A DNA stretch of 64,000 bases from Actinopolymorpha sp. NPDC004070 (GTDB lineage: Bacteria; Actinomycetota; Actinomycetes; Propionibacteriales; Actinopolymorphaceae). Each line of letters begins with the position of its first letter. Positions within the stretch are counted from its first letter, which is position 1. A program made the position numbers and the translations under genes. The notes under the pieces were generated by a model. It saw nothing but the letters and a program-made list of their open reading frames with translations. It ran no database searches and had not been told where the DNA came from. The stretch is taken from assembly GCF_040610475.1 (NCBI RefSeq), contig NZ_JBEXMJ010000001.1, positions 62,001 through 126,000 on the forward strand, in the 5' to 3' direction. Positions 59,142 to 64,000 of this stretch are shown here, in pieces.

Positions 59142-60545
59142 GTGAGTTCACAGAAATCCGCCAGACCGACCGTGGAAGAAGAGCAACCATCGGGAGTGTT
59201 GCGCAGAGCGATCGCCGCGTCGGCCATCGGGAACGGAACCGAGTGGTTCGACTACGGCATCTACTCGTACGGCGTGATCTACATCTCGGCAGCGTTCTTC
59301 CCGGGTGACACCCAGAACGCGACGTTGTTTGCTCTGCTGACGTTCGCGGTGTCCTTCCTCGTCCGCCCGCTGGGCGGTCTGATCTGGGGCCCGCTGGGTG
59401 ACCGGCTCGGCCGCAAGCACGTGCTCGCGCTGACGATCCTGCTGATGTCCGGTGCGACCCTGGCGGTGGGGCTCATCCCCTCCTACAAGTCCATCGGACT
59501 GTGGGCGCCCGCGTTGCTGGTCATCCTGCGGATGATCCAGGGGTTCTCCACCGGTGGCGAGTACGGCGGTGCCGCGACGTTCATGGCGGAGTACGCGCCG
59601 AGCCGGCGTCGCGGCTTCTTCGGCAGCTTCCTGGAGTTCGGCACCCTGTCCGGCTTCTCCCTCGGCGCCCTGCTGATGCTCGGCTGCTCACTGGCACTCG
59701 GCGACGAGACCATGCACGCGTGGGGCTGGCGGCTGCCGTTCCTCGTGGCGGCACCGCTCGGTCTGATCGGTGTCTACCTGCGCTCCAAGCTCGAGGACAC
59801 GCCGGTGTTCCAGGAGCTGGAGAAGTCCGGTGAGAAGGAGAAAATCCACCACCCGTTCCGCAGCCTGATCACGGAGTACTGGCGGCCGATCCTTCAGCTC
59901 GGCGGTCTGGTGATCGCCCTGAACGTCGTCAACTACACGTTGCTCACCTACATGCCGACCTACCTCAAGACCCAGATCGGGCTGAGCGCGAACTGGTCGC
60001 TGGTCGTCCCGATCATCGGCATGCTGGCGATGATGCTGTTCGTGCCCTTCGCCGGAGGGTTCTCCGACCGCTTCGGCCGCAAGCCGATGTGGTGGCTGTC
60101 GCTCGGCGGGTTGTTCGTCGCCGTCGTGCCGATGTTCTTGCTGATGGCCACGAACGTGGTCGGTGCGGTGATCGGGTTCGCCGTCCTCGGCCTGCTCTAC
60201 GTCCCGCAGCTGGCGACCATCTCGGCGACATTCCCGGCGATGTTCCCCACGCACATCCGGTACGCCGGATTCGCGATCGCCTACAACGTCTCGACCTCGC
60301 TGTTCGGTGGAACCGCGCCGGCCGTCAACGACTGGCTGACGGCGAAGACCGGAGTCGCGCTGACGCCGGCGTTCTACATGATGGCCGCCTGCGCGATCGG
60401 CGCCATCTCGCTGATCCGGATCCCGGAGACGAGCAGGTGCCCGATCAACGGCACCGAGGTGCCCGGCACCGAGGACGCTCCGCCGCCGGTCGCCCTGGAG
60501 CCGGAACCGGTCGGCGCCGCGCCCGCCGCGGCCCGCACCACCTGA
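59142..60545 (+). CDS. Metabolite:H+ symporter, MFS (MHS/ProP-like family)
   Basis: 467 residues from a GTG with GAGGAGG 5 bp ahead. Twelve membrane segments. MHS hallmarks: 'SAIGNGTEWFDYGIYSYGV' in helix 1, 'GPLGDRLGRKHVLALTILLMSGATLAVGLIP' in loop 2-3, and 'RMIQGFSTGGEYGGAATFMAEYAPSRRRGFFGSF' in helix 4-5. By family it imports osmolytes or carboxylates with protons. Divergent from the acid-sugar dehydratase operon, it is the likely importer of that pathway's substrate. The last 35 residues are a Pro/Ala-rich tail. Confidence 0.9.
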   Translation: MSSQKSARPTVEEEQPSGVLRRAIAASAIGNGTEWFDYGIYSYGVIYISAAFFPGDTQNATLFALLTFAVSFLVRPLGGLIWGPLGDRLGRKHVLALTILLMSGATLAVGLIPSYKSIGLWAPALLVILRMIQGFSTGGEYGGAATFMAEYAPSRRRGFFGSFLEFGTLSGFSLGALLMLGCSLALGDETMHAWGWRLPFLVAAPLGLIGVYLRSKLEDTPVFQELEKSGEKEKIHHPFRSLITEYWRPILQLGGLVIALNVVNYTLLTYMPTYLKTQIGLSANWSLVVPIIGMLAMMLFVPFAGGFSDRFGRKPMWWLSLGGLFVAVVPMFLLMATNVVGAVIGFAVLGLLYVPQLATISATFPAMFPTHIRYAGFAIAYNVSTSLFGGTAPAVNDWLTAKTGVALTPAFYMMAACAIGAISLIRIPETSRCPINGTEVPGTEDAPPPVALEPEPVGAAPAAARTT

Positions 60546-60593
60546 GTGCCAAGCCGGGCATGCTCGGCTGATCCGGCCCGCTGAAGTCAAGTT

Positions 60594-60624
60594 CCTGCCC
60601 CGACGCGATCCGCGTCGGGGCAGG
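60594..60624 (+). terminator. Hairpin terminator of the MHS transporter gene
   Basis: Perfect 14-bp stem (CCTGCCCCGACGCG with CGCGTCGGGGCAGG) and a 3-nt loop, 48 bp after the stop codon. There is only a weak pyrimidine stretch after it. Confidence 0.7.
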
Positions 60625-60650
60625 ACTCTGTCAAAGGACGTTGTCCATCA

Positions 60651-60929
60651 CTACAGCTGCTCGGCTGTCTCGTCGCGGACCCGGCCGCGGGTGTCGAATA
60701 CCAGCCGAGGGCCGGGACAGGGCAACCGCACCGGCGGAACACCCCCGTTCTCCGCTCGCCACCGGTACCCGGTCTTACGCCCGAGGTCCACAATCTGGCA
60801 CGCCCGCACGGTGCCGACTCCCGACAGCACCAGCCGCCAGTACTCCGACTCCACATCCAGCCGACGTTTGCGTCCTCGCCTCACCACCAACACGCCCCTT
60901 GATCTACCAGGAGGTGTTGCGACCAGCAC
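60651..60929 (-). pseudogene. IS30-family transposase, N-terminal remnant
   Basis: Ninety-two codons on the minus strand. 'RRLDVESEYWRLVLSGVGTVRACQIVDLGRKTGYRWRAENGG' matches the N-terminal helix-turn-helix part of actinobacterial IS30 transposases in pieces. The remaining helix-turn-helix and the DDE catalytic domain are missing; the frame ends in unrelated sequence. GGGGTCAGTTTTCGC at about 60950, just upstream of its start, looks like an end sequence of such an element. Confidence 0.65.
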
Positions 60930-61473
60930 TAGAACCCGCCAAGCCGCATGGGGTCAGTTTTCGCGAAGCGTTGACAGGGTGTGGCGTTGAGGAACGAGAC
61001 GGCGTTCACCCTCCGGTCGGCGTGCTCTTCGAGCTCAGCAGCCGCGGCCAAACTCGGCCGGGGTATCGGGCAGATCATCACCGTCGGCCTGGTTGTCGAC
61101 GAGCTCACGGCCGACCGCAGTCGGGATGTCCTCGAATTGCAGGTCTTCGTACGGGGGGTGAACGGCGGTCGAGGATGAGTTGGCGTGGTCCGGCGGTGCC
61201 GCTACCCGACGACGCCACCAGGTGCACCCGCACAGTTGCGGGACGTCGTCCGGTCGGTCGCCGCTGATGGCCAACGTCCGGTCTGACGACGAGATGGCCG
61301 CAGCATCCGCCGACATCCTCCACCACCCGACTGGCGCCCTCTGGTCGAAGCCTGGCTTCGAACCGCCGTGGAGACTATCCGGCGGAGGAGGCACCCCAGC
61401 GGCCAGACGTGGAGTGACAGACGGCTGGGGTAACATCGGCCGTTCCAGGCGTCTAGGTGGGAGAAGATCGGCA
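60930..61473. other. Decayed intergenic region after the IS30 remnant
   Basis: 544 bp without a convincing gene. It begins with an IS30-end-like sequence (about 60950-60980). Several frames stay open because of high GC, but none has a start signal and a recognisable family. The last 20 bp hold the GGGAGAAG ribosome-binding site of the phosphatase gene. Confidence 0.5.
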
Positions 61474-62040
61474 GTGACAGGCGTACTCCATGTCTGCACG
61501 GCCAACCAGATCCGTTCTCCGATAGCTGAACGGCTGATGTGGGCCGGTCTCTGGCGCCGCTTCGGGCCGGCCTCCAATGAGGTCCCCGTGACGAGCGCCG
61601 GCACGAGGGCGACGGCCGGGCAGCGGATCCATCCGTACGCGGCCGCTGAGCTCAGGCAGCGCGGCGTACCATCTGACAACGCCGTCTCCAGCGCGCTCGA
61701 CCTGGGTGTCGTGGCGCACGCGGACCTCATCCTCACCGCGACCCGTAAGCATCGCGACGAAGTCGTGTCGCTGGTGCCGTCGGCGCTCGACCGGACGTTC
61801 ACCTGGCGAGAACTCGCGTGGCTCGTGCGGACGCTGGACCCGCTTCCGGTTCAGGGCCGTTCCTTGGAGGAACGGGTGTCGAACCTCGCCCGTGTGGCTC
61901 GGGGGCGCCGGGGCCACTCGCAACCAGCTGCGCCCGACCTGTTCGACGTCGCCGACCCGATAGGTAAGAGAAAGAAGGACTACACGCGGGCGGCCGATGA
62001 GATCGACGAGGCCATCGCCGCCATCCTGGCCGTCATCTAG
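61474..62040 (+). CDS. Low-molecular-weight protein tyrosine phosphatase (Wzb-like)
   Basis: 188 residues from a GTG with GGGAGAAG upstream. The phosphatase loop is C8-T-A-N-Q-I-R14-S in 'LHVCTANQIRSPIAERL', a CX5R motif at the N-terminus as in all LMW-PTPs. The general acid is D161 in 'FDVADPIGK'. In exopolysaccharide loci such enzymes dephosphorylate the Wzc-type tyrosine kinase and so control chain length. A flippase gene lies 670 bp downstream, which supports this role; the kinase is not in the window. Confidence 0.83.
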   Translation: MTGVLHVCTANQIRSPIAERLMWAGLWRRFGPASNEVPVTSAGTRATAGQRIHPYAAAELRQRGVPSDNAVSSALDLGVVAHADLILTATRKHRDEVVSLVPSALDRTFTWRELAWLVRTLDPLPVQGRSLEERVSNLARVARGRRGHSQPAAPDLFDVADPIGKRKKDYTRAADEIDEAIAAILAVI

Positions 62041-62317
62041 ACACCGAACGCTCGGCAGCGTAGGTCTACCTGCCCTTCTAGCTCTGGAACCGGTTGGTAC
62101 GGCATGTCAGACCCGCATCACCACGAGTAGTTCCGCAGCTCACCTGAGCGATACTCACGGCACCAGTCAGGGCGGGCCGTTCGGAGCAGAGCGGCGTTGG
62201 GCCGTGACAGGACGTGTAGCCACCCGCCTATCGCCAGCATGAAGGTGACGTTCACTCTGTCCGTATGATGCCTTCGTCAGCAAGAGTCCGAGAAGTGGCA
62301 GATCGTATGGGAGGCGG

Positions 62318-62550
62318 GTCCACATCCACACGGCCAACCAGATCCGCTCCCGGATAGTCGACCGGCTGACTTCGGCCAGCCTCTGGTGGCGCCCCTGCCC
62401 GGGCGCCGACTCGATGTACGCCAGCGTCGAGTCACATCCAGTTGACTTGGCGGTCGCGGCGCGCGCCACTTGGTCCTCACCCCCTCCCGCCGGCACCGCG
62501 ATGAGATATCGGCGCTCGCGTCCGCCATGCCGCACCGCCTACGGCAACGT
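62318..62550 (+). pseudogene. Dead second copy of the LMW tyrosine phosphatase
   Basis: One frame reads 'VHIHTANQIRSRIVDRLTSASLWWR', parallel to 'LHVCTANQIRSPIAERLMWAGLWRR' of the intact gene, but the catalytic Cys is His. After an internal deletion and a frameshift near 62470 the similarity resumes as 'LVLTPSRRHRDEISALASA' against 'LILTATRKHRDEVVSLVPSA'. No start codon or acid motif remains. The 277 bp before it, after the intact gene, hold nothing I can recognise. Confidence 0.7.
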
Positions 62551-62710
62551 ATGGAGGGTCGCGACCCGACTGCTCGTGCATATGCAAACGTGCCAGAGTG
62601 ACTGCCGGATAGCCACTTGCTCGGCGGGAAGAGGACGACTGTCCAGGTACGCGGGAGAACCCAACCCGACCCGCAGAATTAAAGTAGCTTGAGTCGACAA
62701 CGGAAAATTG

Positions 62711-63985
62711 ATGGCTAATTCAGAACGTCACGCTTACAGCGTCAAGCGGCAGTTTGTCTGGGCGTCGATAGGTCGTATTGCGGCAGCATTGATACAGGCA
62801 GTCACCGTAGTCGTCTTGGCGCGGCACGCAGCACCAAAAGAGTTCGGCATCTTCGCTGCCGCATACGGGGCGGTGATCGTGGCCCAAGCGCTCATCGACA
62901 TGGGGCTATCCACTCTCACGATCAAGGAGCGCTCTCGGTCCAGGAATAGCCCAATTGTTTGGAACGCGCTACGTCTCAACGGTCGTATCACACTGATTGC
63001 TGTCCTATCCGGCGTCACCTTGTGTATCGTCCTCGCTATCAGTACGGGTACACCTTCTCTTATCTTCATTCCGTACGTCATATGGGCTGTCGCCGAGCGA
63101 AATGGCGATGCATGGCTCACTATTTCTTTCGCAGATGGCGACGCCAACATTAACATGACGAACCTGATCCTGCGTCGCCTTATGACCTTGGCCGGCCTCA
63201 TGCTGCTGATCGCATTCGGAACGGCACCGGTCGTTGCATTCGGCCTCGCCGCCGCAACTGCTTCTGTCTGCTCCCTGGTATTCGCACGTCTCTACATTCG
63301 ACGCCGTATCCTACCTACCGCCGCGGTGCCTACCCGCGCCATCCTCCGTCTCTCGTTCCCGTTCTGGTTCAACTCGGTGGCGGGTCAGCTGCGCAACCTC
63401 GATGCACTTATCGTGGGCGCCGTCGCCGGCACTACGCACGCTGGCCTTTACGGTGCGGGTGCCAGAATCACTGGTCCGCTCAGGCTCTTGCCGGATGCAC
63501 TAGCGGCGGCACTGCTGCCGGCTGCGTCGCGAGACTCCTTCAGGGTTTCACCGAAGCTCATACGGCAAATGGCACTCTTTGCCTTGCTCGCCACTGTCAT
63601 TGGGCTGGGGGGAGTGATGATCGCTCCGCTTGTAGTCCACCATCTACTGGGGACCGCCTACGCCGGAGCGGAGCTTGTCATTCAGCTTGCCATCGTGGGA
63701 TTGCCCTTTGCCTCGCTGGTTGCTCTTTTGGCAGCAATTCTTCAAGGTATTGGCAAACAGTCGTTTGTGGCAGGCATCGCGTTCGCAGCTACTGTCACGT
63801 GCTTATGTGCAGTTGCCATCGGCGCTCTGCTCGGCGCCGCCGTCGGTGCAATGATTGGCTACTGCGTAAGTACAGTGCTCCATGCGGCGGTGCTCTCGGT
63901 AAAGGTGAATGCTGTTGCGCGCGATGCTAGAGAACCTGTCGCTGGACATCATAGTTCGACAGCGCGAAGAGGATCGGCAAGTTGA
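62711..63985 (+). CDS. Polysaccharide flippase (Wzx-like, MOP superfamily), lower-GC gene
   Basis: 424 residues from the ATG at 62711; a TTG just before it is in frame. Twelve or so hydrophobic segments. 'SIGRIAAALIQAVTVVVLARHAAPKEFGIFAAAYG' is the Wzx signature at the N-terminus, and 'LRLSFPFWFNSVAGQLRNLDALIVGAVAG' the start of the second half. By family it flips lipid-linked sugar units. Its GC content and codon use (many A/T third bases) differ clearly from the rest of the window, a sign of recent transfer. It is not closely similar to the flippase at 807. Confidence 0.85.
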   Translation: MANSERHAYSVKRQFVWASIGRIAAALIQAVTVVVLARHAAPKEFGIFAAAYGAVIVAQALIDMGLSTLTIKERSRSRNSPIVWNALRLNGRITLIAVLSGVTLCIVLAISTGTPSLIFIPYVIWAVAERNGDAWLTISFADGDANINMTNLILRRLMTLAGLMLLIAFGTAPVVAFGLAAATASVCSLVFARLYIRRRILPTAAVPTRAILRLSFPFWFNSVAGQLRNLDALIVGAVAGTTHAGLYGAGARITGPLRLLPDALAAALLPAASRDSFRVSPKLIRQMALFALLATVIGLGGVMIAPLVVHHLLGTAYAGAELVIQLAIVGLPFASLVALLAAILQGIGKQSFVAGIAFAATVTCLCAVAIGALLGAAVGAMIGYCVSTVLHAAVLSVKVNAVARDAREPVAGHHSSTARRGSAS

Positions 63986-64000
63986 CGAGGAGGGCGCACA

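Noticed and set aside
61035..61200. A possible protein tail on the minus strand ('YEDLQFEDIPTAVGRELVDN')
   Set aside because: It looks protein-like but has no start, no recognisable family and lies in decayed DNA; not enough support for a feature.
1..64000. CRISPR arrays, tRNA or rRNA genes
   Set aside because: I saw no regularly spaced repeats with unique spacers and no tRNA-like cloverleaf with conserved T-loop; the only RNA-guided elements are TnpB and the possible IS110 bridge RNA.

Overview
The window looks like chromosomal DNA of a high-GC actinobacterium. The signs are strong G/C bias at third codon positions, many GTG starts, stop/start overlaps of the ATGA or TGATG kind, genes that begin directly at a -10-spaced transcription start (leaderless), and families common in soil actinomycetes (DUF5996, ABATE/CGNR, winged-helix HTH_42, YtrA-type GntR, Tat-exported lipoproteins). 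The mix of fucosidases, sulfatase, GH43, sialidase, PhyH oxygenases and LarA-like racemase suggests a polysaccharide-degrading saprophyte of the Actinopolymorpha/Kribbella type; that placement is inference. I saw no tRNA, rRNA or CRISPR array.

Region 1 (1-8.9 kb, all minus strand) is a surface-polysaccharide cluster. It has a sugar N-acyltransferase, a Gfo/Idh/MocA dehydrogenase, an SDR epimerase, two glycosyltransferases, a DegT aminotransferase, a flippase, a NeuD/PglD-like acetyltransferase and the start of a second DegT aminotransferase. Most joints overlap. The dehydrogenase + aminotransferase + acetyltransferase set fits synthesis of an acetamido (possibly diacetamido-uronic) nucleotide sugar.

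Region 2 (9-28.8 kb) is a mosaic of short units: a HIT-like protein, a membrane-anchored esterase, DUF5996, three PhyH oxygenases, a CrtC-like protein, a secreted sialidase-like protein, a hydroxyacid-type dehydrogenase divergent from a LarA-like racemase, then sulfatase, GH29 alpha-L-fucosidase and an FCD-type GntR regulator. These suggest use of sulfated or fucosylated glycans. Next is a membrane protein/YtrA-type regulator operon with two matching palindromic operators, an Erm-like methyltransferase and a small-molecule kinase.

Region 3 (28.8-43.1 kb) contains an IS110-family element, a methyltransferase, a second kinase-like gene, a MerR regulator with its own MerR-type promoter, a quinone oxidoreductase divergent from a GlxA-type AraC regulator, an orphan Tat lipoprotein solute-binding protein with an esterase, a dicarboxylate/amino-acid:cation symporter, a decayed GrpB/GH95 chimera, and an IS605-type element with intact TnpB but only the tail of TnpA.

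Region 4 (43.1-60.6 kb) holds GH43, ABATE/CGNR regulator, MFS exporter, kinase, ADP-ribosylglycohydrolase with a second orphan solute-binding lipoprotein, an HTH_42 (AlkZ-like) protein, a HTH-TOBE/ModA pair, a nucleotidyltransferase, a tandem P-loop kinase, and a sugar-acid catabolic set: a galactonate-dehydratase-like enzyme, a second enolase-superfamily enzyme and a YdcZ-type transporter, divergent from a metabolite:H+ symporter.

Region 5 (60.6-64 kb) is a decayed patch: an IS30 remnant, a low-molecular-weight tyrosine phosphatase, a dead second copy of that phosphatase, and a flippase of visibly lower GC content. It looks like the edge of a second, partly acquired polysaccharide locus.
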